Source of the DNA: Flavobacterium ginsengisoli
GTDB lineage: Bacteria; Bacteroidota; Bacteroidia; Flavobacteriales; Flavobacteriaceae
Length of the DNA stretch: 64,000 bases
Reading direction: 5' to 3'
NCBI RefSeq assembly: GCF_029625315.1
Contig: NZ_CP121110.1
Location: 983,501-1,047,500, forward strand
The position numbers and the translations under genes are program-made. Each line of letters starts with the position of its first letter. Positions within the stretch are counted from its first letter, which is position 1. The notes beneath the pieces are model-generated. The model saw nothing but the letters and a program-made list of their open reading frames with translations. It had not been told where the DNA came from and ran no database searches. Shown here piece by piece: positions 1-11,125 of this stretch.

Positions 1-427
1 AACTAATGTTAATGATAGATCCTGCTCTTTGTTTTAAGAAAGTTTTCTGAATCGCTTTTGTCATATTAAAAACCGATTTCAAATTCACATCAATTACTTG
101 GTCAAAATCTGCCTCAGACATACGCATTAGCAAATTGTCTTTTGTAATTCCAGCATTATTGATTAAGATGTCAACAGTTCCAAAATCTGCTAAAACAGCA
201 TCAACAAAAGTCTGAGCTTCGTTAAAATCTGCTGCATTAGATTGGTATCCTTTAGCTTTTACTCCTAAACTATTTAATTCTGCTTCTAAAGCTTCTGCAG
301 ATGCAGCAGATGAGCTGTATGTAAAAGCAACGTTTGCTCCATGTTTAGCAAAAACTTCAGCAATTCCTTTTCCAATTCCACGGCTTGCACCAGTAATAAT
401 TGCAACTTTTCCTTCTAGTAATTTCAT
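1..427 (-). CDS. fabG: 3-oxoacyl-ACP reductase FabG, 5' part only
   Basis: NADPH-dependent reductase of the fatty acid elongation cycle (short-chain dehydrogenase family). The N-terminus MKLLEGKVAIITGASRGIG carries the Rossmann TGxxxGIG motif, followed by NNAGIT and DVNLKSVF, all standard SDR landmarks. The Ser-Tyr-Lys catalytic part lies beyond the window edge, so the gene is cut at position 1. The start codon is the ATG at 425-427, with a TAnnTTTG promoter match 32 bases upstream. Identification as FabG rather than another SDR rests on the overall N-terminal sequence and is likely but not proven. Confidence 0.85.
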   Translation of the reverse strand, partial: MKLLEGKVAIITGASRGIGKGIAEVFAKHGANVAFTYSSSAASAEALEAELNSLGVKAKGYQSNAADFNEAQTFVDAVLADFGTVDILINNAGITKDNLLMRMSEADFDQVIDVNLKSVFNMTKAIQKTFLKQRAGSIINIS

Positions 428-458
428 ATTAAGGTATTCGTTTTTATTTTTTGAATTA

Positions 459-466
459 CAAATATA
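459..466 (-). promoter_or_regulatory. TAnnTTTG promoter element of fabG
   Basis: TATATTTG on the minus strand, 32 bases before the fabG ATG. It matches the -7 consensus of Bacteroidota housekeeping promoters; no experimental support. Confidence 0.55.
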
Positions 467-540
467 GATTATTTGAGCATTTAATAAAATTTGTAATCCA
501 AAAATTGGCTTAAGAATTTTAGATGTTGCTAAAACAAAAA

Positions 541-565
541 AAACAGCTCATAAAATGAGCTGTTT
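541..565 (-). terminator. Rho-independent terminator
   Basis: Perfect 11-bp hairpin (AAACAGCTCAT, loop of 3, ATGAGCTGTTT) followed on the minus strand by a T-rich run. It lies just downstream of the 57-residue ORF and upstream of fabG, so it separates the two transcripts. Confidence 0.75.
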
Positions 566-673
566 CCCCCAAAATAAAAAAACAAAACTAAAATCTTAAA
601 TATGATTTTGTTTCGATTTAAGAAACATACTAAGTTTTAATGGTAATAGCTTAAAAATTGTTTCTTAATATAT

Positions 674-847
674 CTATTCTTCTTTATTCTTTTCAATCTT
701 ATCATAGACTATACAACCAAGCGCGATTATTATTGACAGATATAGATAAGGTCTTAAATATTCATAGTAGTATTGATTTATAATAAGTAAACCTATACCC
801 CAAAACAATATCGCAATAGTTGCGGGTGTAAATATTTTTTTAATCAT
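674..847 (-). CDS. Small hydrophobic protein, 57 aa
   Basis: A short ORF (ATG at 845-847, TAG at 674-676) encoding MIKKIFTPATIAILFWGIGL followed by a second hydrophobic stretch near residues 33-48 (LYLSIIIALGCIVY) and a charged tail (DKIEKNKEE). It therefore looks like a two-helix inner-membrane protein with the tail in the cytoplasm. It has its own terminator at 541-565, which supports expression. I do not recognise a family. It could be a spurious ORF, but the hydrophobic pattern and the terminator argue for a real gene. Confidence 0.6.
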   Translation of the reverse strand: MIKKIFTPATIAILFWGIGLLIINQYYYEYLRPYLYLSIIIALGCIVYDKIEKNKEE

Positions 848-898
848 AATATCTAGAAATAAAAAGTTTATTATTTTGATTCAGAAATTATGTTTGGT

Positions 899-928
899 AA
901 AAGCAACTCACAAAAGTGAGTTGCTTTT
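899..928 (-). terminator. Terminator of the SusCD operon
   Basis: Perfect 13-bp stem AAAAGCAACTCAC / GTGAGTTGCTTTT with an AAAA loop, directly after the stop codon of the DUF4302 gene. It marks the 3' end of the sigma/anti-sigma/SusC/SusD block. Confidence 0.8.
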
Positions 929-934
929 TATATC

Positions 935-2281
935 TTATTGAAGCTTCCAAGTTGTCATTCTAAACGGACTTGAGGCGCTTGTAAATGTATATACAGGATC
1001 TGAGTAGTATAATCTGAAGCTTTCAGCTTTCACATAAAGTCCTTCAGGATCCATGAAATATTTATCTATACTCGCCAAGAAAGCCGGTGTTGCTACTGTA
1101 GTATTTCCGTTCCATGATTTATGTTTCAGAATTACTTTTTTACCATCTGCATCTTCTTCAGCAGTTACGTGATGCTGTAAAGGATTTCTTCCCACGAAAG
1201 TGTAATAAATAAAAGTTCCGATAGAGTGATTCGCATATATCTGAATAGATGCTATACTTTGTCCAGCTGGTAACATTGCATTAACTTTTTCTAATTCAGC
1301 ATATAACAATGGTGAGTTCGCAGGAGAATCTATTGTGTAATCATCTACAAAGAATCCAAACCATGAAAGTGGCTGTCCAGCAAGTAAATATTTATAATCG
1401 TCTGTAAGGACTAAAGGCTTCGTTGTATATTTTATCACAGCAGATACGCCACCTGTTCCTGTTGCTGTAAAACTTCCGTCAGCGTCATTATATGTGAAAT
1501 TTGATAATTTTTGTCCGCCTACTTCAACCGCAGGACTTACTATTATTCCTGTTGGAGTATATCCAATTCCTAAATCGTAACTTACAGAATAACCGCTTTC
1601 AATAGAATTTGATGTTGCAAAACGAGTTGCAGCCGCAAATGAAAAATCAAATTTATGAGTGGTTGTTCCATCGTTAGTTTCAAGAAGTCTAAAAAGCGGT
1701 CTTTCTTCTCCTCCAATAACATTTTGCTCCATTACAAGGTTTTTAGGCAAATCTGCCCAATCTTCTGCAGTAGCTTTTACAAAACGCAATTCTTGATTGT
1801 TTCTATTGGTTCTAAAGATAATCTCGCCATTTTCTTGTCCGTAGTACAAAAATTGAAAATCTCCTAAATAACCTTTAGCTCTCAAAGCTGGAATAGGATA
1901 ATTGTTTGAATCTGATAAAAGGTGAATTCTATTTTTTGTAGTAAAAGTTAAACTTACTGTACTTCCTACTTGAATAGCATATTCACTTTTATGTGGATCT
2001 GTATCCGAATCAAAATCTGATGCCATAACTACAGTACCGTCTGCAGCAAATCTAAACAAGTGTGTATATCCTCCTAAAACAGTGTTATCAGTAAAATAAA
2101 CCGCTTTCCATCCTTGTGGAGACGAAAGCAAAGCCTCACTTAATTCTGTTTTTTGATTATTTAGACGAGTTGTAGGCGTTTCATTAAAAAGTTGTTCTGC
2201 ATCTGTATTATCATTACAGGCGATCAATTGCAGTATTAAAACAGTCGCAAATAAGTACTTATATAGTTGTTTCATTTTCAT
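935..2281 (-). CDS. DUF4302 lipoprotein
   Basis: 448-residue surface or periplasmic lipoprotein: basic N-terminus, hydrophobic segment and lipobox LQLIAC (Cys at about residue 22). The segment SSPQGWKAVYF...GGYTHLFRF..DGTVVMASDF is the pattern of DUF4302, a family found in Bacteroidota SusC/SusD loci. It is the last gene of the locus, 10 bases after the zincin gene, and probably works as an accessory substrate-binding surface protein. The biochemical function is unknown. Family assignment is from memory of the pattern. Confidence 0.75.
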   Translation of the reverse strand: MKMKQLYKYLFATVLILQLIACNDNTDAEQLFNETPTTRLNNQKTELSEALLSSPQGWKAVYFTDNTVLGGYTHLFRFAADGTVVMASDFDSDTDPHKSEYAIQVGSTVSLTFTTKNRIHLLSDSNNYPIPALRAKGYLGDFQFLYYGQENGEIIFRTNRNNQELRFVKATAEDWADLPKNLVMEQNVIGGEERPLFRLLETNDGTTTHKFDFSFAAATRFATSNSIESGYSVSYDLGIGYTPTGIIVSPAVEVGGQKLSNFTYNDADGSFTATGTGGVSAVIKYTTKPLVLTDDYKYLLAGQPLSWFGFFVDDYTIDSPANSPLLYAELEKVNAMLPAGQSIASIQIYANHSIGTFIYYTFVGRNPLQHHVTAEEDADGKKVILKHKSWNGNTTVATPAFLASIDKYFMDPEGLYVKAESFRLYYSDPVYTFTSASSPFRMTTWKLQ

Positions 2282-2291
2282 AATGCTTGTT

Positions 2292-3159
2292 TTAATTAAT
2301 TACAGATGTTGTATTTTTTTCTGCTTCATCTCTTAAAGCATAAAAATCCATATTGAATGCCTCTTTAAAATATTTCACCACAATGGCTTCTTTTGCTTTT
2401 AAGGCTTGAAGCGCAAATGGACTTTGAATTCCTGCTAAAAAGTCAGCATATTCGTCTTTTGAATAAATTAAAATCATAGAAGCCGTTTCTGCAAAATCTT
2501 CATTGATATTTGATCTTGCGTAACTTGTAATAAATCCTAGTTCATTTGATTCTGGAATTTCATAATTATACCAATCTGCAGTATAACCGCCTGGTGTCAA
2601 TGTTTTCCAAGTTTTTTCATCAAAAGGTTTGTTCTGATTTAGAATGTGAATGTACTCATGCTGAATTGTATGAATAAACTCTGATACGTTTGCACGATTT
2701 GTTTGATCGATATAATCTGTTTCAAACAAAGTAACTCTTTGTCCTCCTTCAGCCAAACCTAAAGTTCTCGTTCCTACACTATTTAAGTTAACTCCTCCAA
2801 CCAAAACAATTTCTCTTGGCGCTATTTTCTTTACGAAATCTGGACCTCCAATTGCGAGCATAACTTTTTAGCCATATTGTTTGAACTATTTCTAGTGCTG
2901 GTTTCACTTTATCAATTTCTGGCGGGAACAAATAACGGCTATTGTCTACTGTATTTTGGTTCCATTTATATTGCACATTAATATTGTATTGATCTAAGTA
3001 AATTCCATCAATCCAATTATCTAAAGCTGTTTTTTCAGGTTGTGTAAAATCTAATTGGCTTTCTCCTGGCAGGTCATCGCTTCCACATGAAAATAGAGTT
3101 ATCGAAACTAGAGCTAAAACCGCAATTTTATTATATTTTAATAATTTCATAATTTTCAT
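2292..3159 (-). CDS. Zincin-type metallopeptidase lipoprotein (one frameshift)
   Basis: Putative zinc-binding metallopeptidase of SusCD loci. The N-terminus has a signal sequence with lipobox (SITLFSC, Cys at about residue 25). After frame correction a HEYIH zinc motif lies at about residues 168-172, and a further downstream region (DFAETASMILIY) could supply the third ligand. The frame is broken by an extra G at about 2856 (coding strand TATGCT[C]GCAATT, expected TATGCTGCAATT), in a GCTGC pentamer. Corrected length is 288 aa, normal for the family. It sits between susD and the DUF4302 gene and may trim a peptide or protein substrate imported by the SusC channel. Confidence 0.8.
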
Positions 3160-3168
3160 TTTTTAAGA

Positions 3169-4645
3169 TTATCTAGGATTTAGTTCTAAACCAGTGTTTG
3201 AAGCGTGCAACGGAATCTGTAAAGCTCTTCTGTTGTCGTCTTTTACTAGTATATTAGCTGGTTTGTTTGATGTTTCATGTTTTACCACAATGTTAAAACG
3301 TTTAATATCAAACCATCTAAGTCCTTCGTGTATAAAATCTCTTCTTCTTGTTTCTGCAATAGCTTTAATATAAGAAGTTTGTACTGGCGTCATGCTGTAG
3401 AATGGAGTGTATTCGTCTGGAACAACAGGAAACATTGCTACTACTCTTGCTTCAGTTAATTTATCTGTTGCTGGATTATAAGTTGGAGTTCTCGTTGCTA
3501 AGAAGTATTCTAATTCGTCATTAGCCAAATCAATTTGTCCTTTCATAACGTGAGCTTCCATTCTGTTTAAGAAAAACTCGTCGTTGCTTAATAAAACTTC
3601 TGCTACATAAGGATCTCCAATACCAGCTGTTACGTTAGAATATTTAAAGTATTCATAGAACTTTGGAAGAAATAAAGTTATACTTCCATTAGAAGAATAA
3701 AAGTTATAATAATACGCTTTCCCAAAAAGATTTGTACTAGTTCCAAAAATCTCTGGACGACGTAAGCCTGATAAATTGAAACGATTTGTAGAATATAATC
3801 TTCCGACAATAGTATTTGCTGAAACAATTAATAAATTGGTTTCTACATCGCTCGCGCCATATCTCAACATTTGATCTTCTACACCAAGAGGTTCATAAGT
3901 AGAGAAATCTCTCAATCCTGCTGGCTTATTGCCTAAATCATCAGATAATGAAATTACTTTATCCCAGTTTCCTTTTACTAAATAAAATCTACTGGCAAAA
4001 GCTTTTGAAGTCTGCTACAGTAAAGTGAAATCTTGGCTCTTTGTAATCGTTTGTCACTAATTTTAAACCTTCTTCAATGTCTTTTTCAAGAAAATCAAAA
4101 ACTTCAGCAACTGTATTTCTTTTGTATTGAGTAATTAATTCTGTTTCTGGTTTTGTTACATACGGAATACCTAAATCGGACTCAGCTGTTGCTGGATTGT
4201 AACGTTTTGCCCATAATGAAACCAACATAAAGTGTGAATACGCTCTCGCCATTAAAGCTTCACCTCTTTGAGGATTTAAGCTTGCTGGGCTTCCTAATTG
4301 CTCAATTGCTTCTAATGCTTTGTTTGCATGCGCAATTGCTTTATAACAAGCATCCCAGTAATACGCTTGAGTATCAATATCAGTTGCTTCTGTATTGATT
4401 TCCCAATTATAATTTTGCTCGTTTCTGATTAATGTTGTAGGTAATCCGGTGTCAAAAACATTATCAGACATCGTTTCTGCAATCTCAAAATAACTCATTT
4501 GAGGATAAGCTTCTACCAATAATTCTTTTATTTTTTCTGGTGTATCTATTTCTGTTCTATTATCTGGTTTCTCCGATAAGAAATCATCACAGCTAGTAAT
4601 ACAAATAAGTATTAATAGGGATAATGCTATTTTTAAGTTTTTCAT
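3169..4645 (-). CDS. SusD/RagB outer-membrane lipoprotein (one frameshift)
   Basis: Surface lipoprotein that captures substrate for the SusC channel. The N-terminus ends in lipobox ILICITSC (Cys at about residue 19), followed by DDFLSEKPDNRTE, typical of SusD. TPR-like helices follow (GEALMARAYSHFMLVSLWAKRYNP), and the C-terminal RRRDFIHEGLRWFDIKRF is the conserved RagB/SusD ending. An extra T at 4011 (minus strand GTAGCAG[A]CTTC, expected GTAGCAGCTTC) breaks the frame; corrected length is 491 aa. It starts 11 bases after susC and is translated with it. Confidence 0.9.
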
Positions 4646-4656
4646 GATCTTGACTA

Positions 4657-7600
4657 TTATAATGAAAGGTTTAAAGTAAATGTATATTGAGTTGTCACTG
4701 GGAAAGCAACCCCTCCAGTATTACGGAACTCAGGATCTTGTCCATTTAATCGTTTATCAGAATAAACTAACCAAGGATTTACTGCTGAACCTTTTAATGT
4801 AAAAGTGCTCACCCCGATTTTCTTCTTGAAATCTGCAGGAAATTCCCAGCTTAATGAGATATTCTTTAATCTAACAAAATCTCCATCGGCAATACGAACA
4901 TCAGAATAGTTATAAGTATTATAAGCTCTTGCCAATGTACGATCTCCTCCATAATTAGCATTTAAACGTCTGTCTGCAATAACAGGAACATTTGTATAAT
5001 TTTCATCTCCAGGATTAATCCAACGGTTTGTAAAGTCTTTTGTAAATACCGTTAAGTCATCATAAGTACTATCGTATACAGGATTTAAACGAACTTTATT
5101 TCCTCCTGAACCTACAAAGAATATATAAAGAGACAGATTTTTGTATGTAAATGTATTTGCAAAACCAAATGATTTATTAGGCTCAATTGACCCTTCGTAT
5201 TTCAAATATTTCGTCACATTTAAGTTATCCTGAAAATTAGCCTCTGTAATATTGTTTTCTGCACCATCTTGTAAAATAAAGGTTGGAAGACCTTGATTAT
5301 TCAAACCTGTAAATTGATATGAATACAATGAATTTCTTGGGTGTCCAACTGTATTTCCACCATTTGAATCAACTAAATCAAAAGCTGTTGGTGTGTTTTG
5401 CAGTTTTGTAATTTCTTGATGATAAACAGAAAAATTAAGATTTGTTGACCATTTAAAATCTTTAGTATCAATATTTTTAGTAGTAAAAGCAACCTCTAAA
5501 CCTTTTGTTTCCATATCGGCATTGTTACCTTGTCTAATTCTTTGACCACCAATACCTGATGTAATTACATAATCAACAAGATCAAAAGCTTTACGACGGT
5601 AAACATCTGTTGTAAACTGAACTCTGTTATTAAACATTCCAAGATCAAGTCCAATATTAGTTTCAAACTGCTTTTCCCAAGTTAAATTTCCGTTTTGTAA
5701 TTCTTCAATTCTAATGGCTGATTCTCTATCATCAAGTCCGAAACGGTCTGTAATAGCACTTTTGTAAATAGCCAAAGAGTTTGTTGCAGGTCCTGCAGTA
5801 GCTGTTAAACCGTACGATGCTCTTAATGCTAAAGTATTAACTGATTGAACATTTTTCATGAAGCTCTCTTCAGCAACATTCCATTTTCCACTAAAAGTAT
5901 AAGTTGGCAACCATCTAGAAGAATCGCTATTTCCTTGTCTGTTAGACCCATCATAACGTCCTGTAACAGAACCCGTATAACGTCTATCATAAGTGTAACC
6001 TACTTTACCAAAGAAACCTACTGTTCTTTCTTTTTCTTCATTAAAACCATAGTAAGAATCACCAGCGTTAATTATTTTTTCAATAATTCTTGGATCTGTA
6101 AAAGCAGTCAAACCTCTATCGTATTGTAAACCTGCAGCTGTAAATTGATCGCTAGTTCTATCTACAACTCTCATTTCAGTACCAAAAAATCCTTCTAATT
6201 CATGCTTCTCAGCAAATACATTTCTATAAGTAACACTATTTCTTAAGTTATAAGATGTCATGTCATTTGTAAACTTTCTCAAGAATCCACCATTTGGCAA
6301 TACAGATTCTTTTGGCGCCGTTAAGTCATTTGGATCTTGATATAAAAAGATATTTTGATCTCTTACTAACGTATTTACTCCATCTTCACCAATTGCTGTT
6401 CCTGCTCTATATGCTCCAACAACGTTTGAACCTTCTAAAATTTTGTGCTCACGGCTTGTGTTTGCATAACGAGCTGAACCAGTTAAATTATAAGTTAAGT
6501 GAGGATTAATTTTATAATCTAAATCTAATTGAAAACGAATATCTTTTACTTCAATTTCCATGAAATTGTTAGCCAATTCGTTTATAATATTCATTTTAGC
6601 CCAGTTATTTCTATAGTATTCTAAGTTTCCATTATCGTCATAAGGACGTAAAGTTCTACTTGTATTTAATACATAATTAAAAGGGTTGATATCAAAATCA
6701 CGTGTCACTTTACCAAAAACAACATCTTTCTCGCTTTCGTAAGTTCCAGGCGCACCTTGATCTCTAATAGATGCCAGTGTAGATAAAGTAACATTTAATT
6801 TATCATTGACATAAAAAGTCCCTTTAATATTACTAGAAATCTGTTTTACATCGTCTGCAATAGTCCATCCTGGATCTGCATAATACCCCAATGAAGCATA
6901 AAATGTATTATTTTTACCCCTCCAGAAAAACTTAAAGAGTGATTTTGCGTAATAGATGGTCTAAACAAAACATTGAACCAGTCTGTATTTGCCTGCTCAT
7001 ATTTTTTCAAAAAATTATTACGGCTTACAGGGTCATTATTAACCAAGTACGTTCCAGTTTCTGGATTATAAGTATTTATTGCTCTTCCTAAAATATTATA
7101 AGCTCCACCGTATCTTCCATTTACAGTACTTGGTAAATCTAAATAACCTTTAGCTTCCATTTCTTTAAAAATACTCATAGATTCCTGAGAATTTAGAATA
7201 TCAAATTGGCTATAACTTGGAACTGTTCTTACAGTTTGCTCCAATCCGTATGTAATTTTTAGCGGAGAATCTCTACGTCCTTGTTTTGTTGTTACAACCA
7301 CAACTCCGTTTAATGATCTAGATCCATAAATTGACGTAGCCGATGCATCTTTAAGAATTTCAATACTTTGAATATCGTTTGCACTTAAACCAGCTACAGA
7401 TGAACTTAATAATGTCTCTGAATTTCCAGATGCTAAATCAGCAAACGACATATTAATAATATCTTCTTGAACAACACCATCAATAACCCATAACGGTTTC
7501 GTATCTCCAAAAATTGAAGAAGATCCACGAACGGTTATCTTAGGAGCAGTACCAAAAGTACCTGTAACGTTTTGCACTGTAACCCCCGCCGCTTTTCCTT

Positions 7601-8382
7601 CGATCATTCGGCTTACGTCAACTACACCATCAATTTTTAATTCTGCGCCAGAAATTTTACTAATAGCTCCAGTAAATGTTCTTTTTGAAGTTTTTTCATA
7701 TCCAGTCGTAACTACCACCTCTTTAAGGTTTTGACCAGCTTCAGTTAATACAATTGTTGGAGAAGTATTATCGATTCCAATTTCTTTAGACTCCATACCC
7801 ACATAAGAAATAACCAAACGATCTACATTAGCCGGTACTTCAATAGTAAAGTTTCCATCAAAATCTGTTAAAACAGCAGTTTTTGTGCCTTTTGCCATAA
7901 TTGTAGCGCCAGGTAACGGACTACCGGTTTGGTCAGTAACTTTTCCTTTAATGATTGGCCCAAAAGTTAGAACCTCAAATAAAGAATCGTGATTACTGGC
8001 ATACGAAAAAGAATCAATAGTATTCTTTTGCAACGACAATCTGATTGCTTACTTCTGAAAAAGTAATATTAAAAGGAACCAATACTCTGCTAAGTACACT
8101 CGACAGAGTTTCTTGGTTTGCTTCTATACTAACCTTCTCTCCTAGTTGAGGAAGTCTTGAGTTATAAGAAAATTTTACATGAGCAGACTTTTCAATTTTT
8201 GATAAAGCATTGTCTAAAGTTAGGTTCTCAACTGTAATAGTTACTTTAGTATCTAATTTTTTCTGCCCATTTACATTATTTGCGAGAGTAACACTTGAAA
8301 ACACAAGCGCTAACACAAACTGAAACAGCGTTATTTTCATGATTTGGTGAAGTAATCGTTGCTTGACAACAGGTTTTTTCAT
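4657..8382 (-). CDS. SusC/RagA TonB-dependent transporter with STN domain (two frameshifts)
   Basis: Outer-membrane TonB-dependent channel. In order: signal peptide; STN domain (about 40-115, the signalling domain that contacts FecR); carboxypeptidase-like beta-sandwich (GKVTDQTGSPLPGATIMAKG); plug (VTVRGSSSIFGDTKPLWVIDGV, DIQSIEILKDASATSIYGSR); and a 22-strand barrel ending in TQYTFTLNLSL. Two frame breaks are present: one A too many in the run at 8026-8029, and one G too few in the run at 6917-6920 (GGGGGT read as GGGGT). Corrected length is about 1241 aa, normal for STN-bearing SusC proteins. The STN domain and the upstream FecI/FecR pair imply substrate-induced transcription. Confidence 0.9.
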
Positions 8383-8471
8383 AATTTTGGTTTGTTTTGA
8401 TTAATACTATTCGAGTGTATTTTAAGAAACATCATAAATTACCCTTTACAGAGAGTGATTTATTCAGATTT

Positions 8472-8505
8472 AAGTGTCGTTAATGTTACAGCATTCTCGG
8501 CACTT
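8472..8505. other. Hairpin in the fecR-susC spacer
   Basis: AAGTGTCG and CGGCACTT pair (one G-T wobble), with an inner AATG/CATT pair in the loop. The T-run follows on the plus strand, not in the direction of the operon. It may be an attenuator, an RNA processing site or part of the sigma-dependent promoter region of susC; function not determined. Confidence 0.4.
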
Positions 8506-8613
8506 TTTTTATGCATTCGGTTTTTACATAGGCATTTACAAATTGTTTTTTTAGTTTTTTAATGGCTTCATTTTGGATTTTTAATTTTTTATTTTTTAAT
8601 CGAATTTCGAAGT

Positions 8614-9728
8614 CTAGTTACAGCCAGAAGTCGTAATTACAATCTGATTTCCATTCATTTCATAATTTGTATCGTTGCCAATGCTTTTACAAATTATTTT
8701 CAGTTTTTCTGCCAATGGCTGATCACTTAAAGAAGTCGTCAATCGGCAGTCTTTTAATTTTTCGTGAGGAAAATCAATATCTACTAAATAAGCCTGTTCT
8801 ATAGTTTCAAGAATTTGTGCAACAGGAATATCGGTAAACTCAAAACTTAACTGCTCAATATTTCTAACACTATTTACTAAAATCGGATCTTCAGTAATAT
8901 TGGTTATTTTATTAAACACTAATTCTTTACGAGCAAAACGCAATGCTTGATTAGGAAGCAAAACAATTTCTTTGTTTTCAGTAGTGCGAACCAAATCATT
9001 AGATTTTACCTTTACTTTACCGGTGCGAACAAGAACTTCAACATTTTGCTGATCTGGATAAGCCTTTATTCTAAAGCTTGTTCCAACAACTCTAGTGACA
9101 ATCTCATTAGCATAAACAAAAAAAGGCTTTTTAGGATTTTTACTAATTTCAAAGAAACCTTCGCCGGATAAATACACCTTTCTTTCGTTCCGGTAAAGAT
9201 TTTAGGGTAACTTAATTTACTATTGGGCTGTAATAAAACAGAACTTCCATCAGATAAAGTAATTATCTGTGATTTTTCAGAATTATTGGTTTGTTCAACC
9301 AAACCTTCATTATTATCCTGAACTAGTTCGTTGTAAGTAACTACATTATCATTTGCAGTAATTTCACTTCTAAAAAACCATGTAGAAAAAATACCAATCA
9401 AAATAGCGGCGGCTACACCACTAATCCAATATCTACGTATTTTAAGTTTTTTAATTTTTGAAGATTGTTGAGAAAGCTCTTCTCTATGTTCAATTTTTCG
9501 CCAAGTTTCCTGTAAAGCTTCATGAACTTCGTTTGAAGACAATTTAGACTCTGGAACCCGCATGGCCAAAAGTACAAGCCTTGCATCTTCAACAAGTTTG
9601 GCTCTTTGAAGATTCTCGAGAGTCCATTCTTCCCAGCCTTGCTCATCAACTTTAGATAAAATCCATAATTGAAAAGATTCATCAGCTAAGAAGTCTTCAA
9701 TTTCTATATAATTGTTACGTTTTTGCAT
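8614..9728 (-). CDS. FecR-type anti-sigma factor (one frameshift)
   Basis: Inner-membrane anti-sigma factor that holds the ECF sigma factor until the STN domain of SusC signals. The cytoplasmic N-terminus runs to about residue 95, followed by one membrane helix (WISGVAAAILIGIFSTWFF). The periplasmic FecR domain follows (ITLSDGSSVLLQPNSKLSYP, ERKVYLSGEGFFEISKNPKKPFFVYA), then a C-terminal STN-like domain. A missing C at about 9186 (GAACGGAAAG read as GAACGAAAG on the coding strand) splits the frame; this site is not GCWGC. Corrected length is 371 aa. It lies 90 bases after the sigma gene. Confidence 0.88.
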
Positions 9729-9818
9729 CTTATTATTAAGGTTACAAAAACATAGAGGACAGTTTTTTTATTATATACTCACCGATTTAAGATTTTTTTT
9801 TGATTTTTCCTTAAATTT

Positions 9819-10424
9819 TTAAAAAACCCCTGAAGATATAAGCACTAGAAGCGGAATACTGCCTGTCCATTCTTTTCTAAGACTTAGCAAACCGCGATGT
9901 AGAAGATTACTAGCCGACTGATAATTCACATCTAATAAATCTGCTATTTGATCTACGCTTAATCCTTGGTGATAGCGCAAATACAAAGCTTCCTTCTGAC
10001 GACCTGGAAGGTCATTCAATAATTTATTCAAAAGAAGAACACGTTCAGCAGTAACTTCGTCTTCTACCAAACGATTTTCTATCGAAAAATCAAAAAGAAA
10101 TTCTAAAACATCTGTAGTAGTAGTTTTTCTAAATACATGATCTCTTTCGTGCAAACGAGCAATTCTCTTTCTAACACTAGAAAGCAAATACGCCTTAACA
10201 ATAACATTATCTTGAAGAGAGTCGCGATAAAGCCAAATATCAGCAAAAACATCTTGAATACAATCTTGTACTTTTTCTTCATACGAACAAAGCGAATTGC
10301 CGTAACTGATCAAGTCTCTATAGTATTTTTCAAAAAGTAACGAAAATGATTTCTCATTACCATTCTTCAAATTATTCCACAGAATAAAATCGTCTAAAAC
10401 CTTGTTTTTTAAAATTTGGCTCAT
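9819..10424 (-). CDS. ECF RNA polymerase sigma factor, FecI type
   Basis: 201-residue extracytoplasmic-function sigma factor. Region 2 spans about 25-95 (SLLFEKYYRDLISYGNSLC, DCIQDVFADIWLYRDSL) and region 4 about 130-190 (LLNDLPGRQKEALYLRYHQGLSVDQIADLLDVNYQSASNLLHRGLLSLR, with a clear helix-turn-helix). Gene order sigma, FecR, SusC, SusD is the classic surface-signalling arrangement, so its main target is probably the susC promoter at 8383-8613. Upstream lies 700 bases of gene-free DNA. Confidence 0.9.
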   Translation of the reverse strand: MSQILKNKVLDDFILWNNLKNGNEKSFSLLFEKYYRDLISYGNSLCSYEEKVQDCIQDVFADIWLYRDSLQDNVIVKAYLLSSVRKRIARLHERDHVFRKTTTTDVLEFLFDFSIENRLVEDEVTAERVLLLNKLLNDLPGRQKEALYLRYHQGLSVDQIADLLDVNYQSASNLLHRGLLSLRKEWTGSIPLLVLISSGVF

Positions 10425-11125
10425 ATAAAAAAGCTTTGGGGCGCAAAATCCGATTATCTAAGTTATTACTAAAACAATAGGATTACTACATAGATTAATA
10501 TGAAATAAATTTGATTTCTTTTTAAGTTAAAACTGATAAACAAAACATCTAATTTAACAAAAATTAAACAAGTGTTTTACATTTCAATTAATTTTATAAG
10601 ATACAAAAAGAATCGAATTTTAACATTATTTTTTGTTTTTGTGTGATAAATATAGAAAAGCAAATAATCAAAACCCAATTAATTACAAAAAAAATAAACT
10701 TTTTTCTAAATTCATCAGTATTGCGCCTTGTTTTTTGATTAAACTTAAATTTACCATAATTTAAATTTTAATTAACTAAATCGAACCTTACAGTTTTTTG
10801 TTCATCATTGATTTACGACACCAGAAAAAAAGACATAAAAAAAAGCCTTATTTAAAATAAAGCTTTCTAAGTATAAAAAAAATAAACCTTAAATCTTATT
10901 AGATTTTACAAATGAATTTTCAACTTAGTTTTAAATTAAAGAATGGAATTTCCAGATTAAAAATTAGAAAAATCAAAATCTTTTACCCTTAAACATTAAG
11001 TGACTATTTATTATAGGCTTTTTTCTTGCTATTTATATTTTTAAAAATTAAAACCTACATCTCACAAAAAAACCTTACCAATTAAATCAGTAAGGTTTTT
11101 TGATAATATTCAGATTGAAAGGAAC
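10425..11125. other. Gene-free AT-rich spacer
   Basis: About 700 bases with no credible ORF. It holds the promoter region of the ECF sigma gene at its left end and two hairpins at its right side: an imperfect one at 10842-10866 (AAAGCCTTATTT / AAATAAAGCTTT, T-run on the minus strand) and the terminator at 11066-11101. Nothing else is recognisable. Confidence 0.6.
11066..11101 (-). terminator. Terminator of the 11126-11554 gene
   Basis: Stem AAAAAACCTTAC / GTAAGGTTTTTT with an 11-base loop. Flanked by A and T runs, so it can act on both strands. Confidence 0.75.

Noticed and set aside
3169..4645. Two different SusD-like genes
   Set aside because: The parts are the N- and C-terminal portions of one SusD, joined by removing one base in GCAGC.
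5845..6129. Plus-strand ORF within susC
   Set aside because: Antisense shadow of a conserved gene with no recognisable protein features.
6846..8039. Separate plug-domain transporter gene starting with TTG
   Set aside because: It continues the STN-domain ORF and is followed by the barrel ORF; all three are one SusC gene with two run-length errors.
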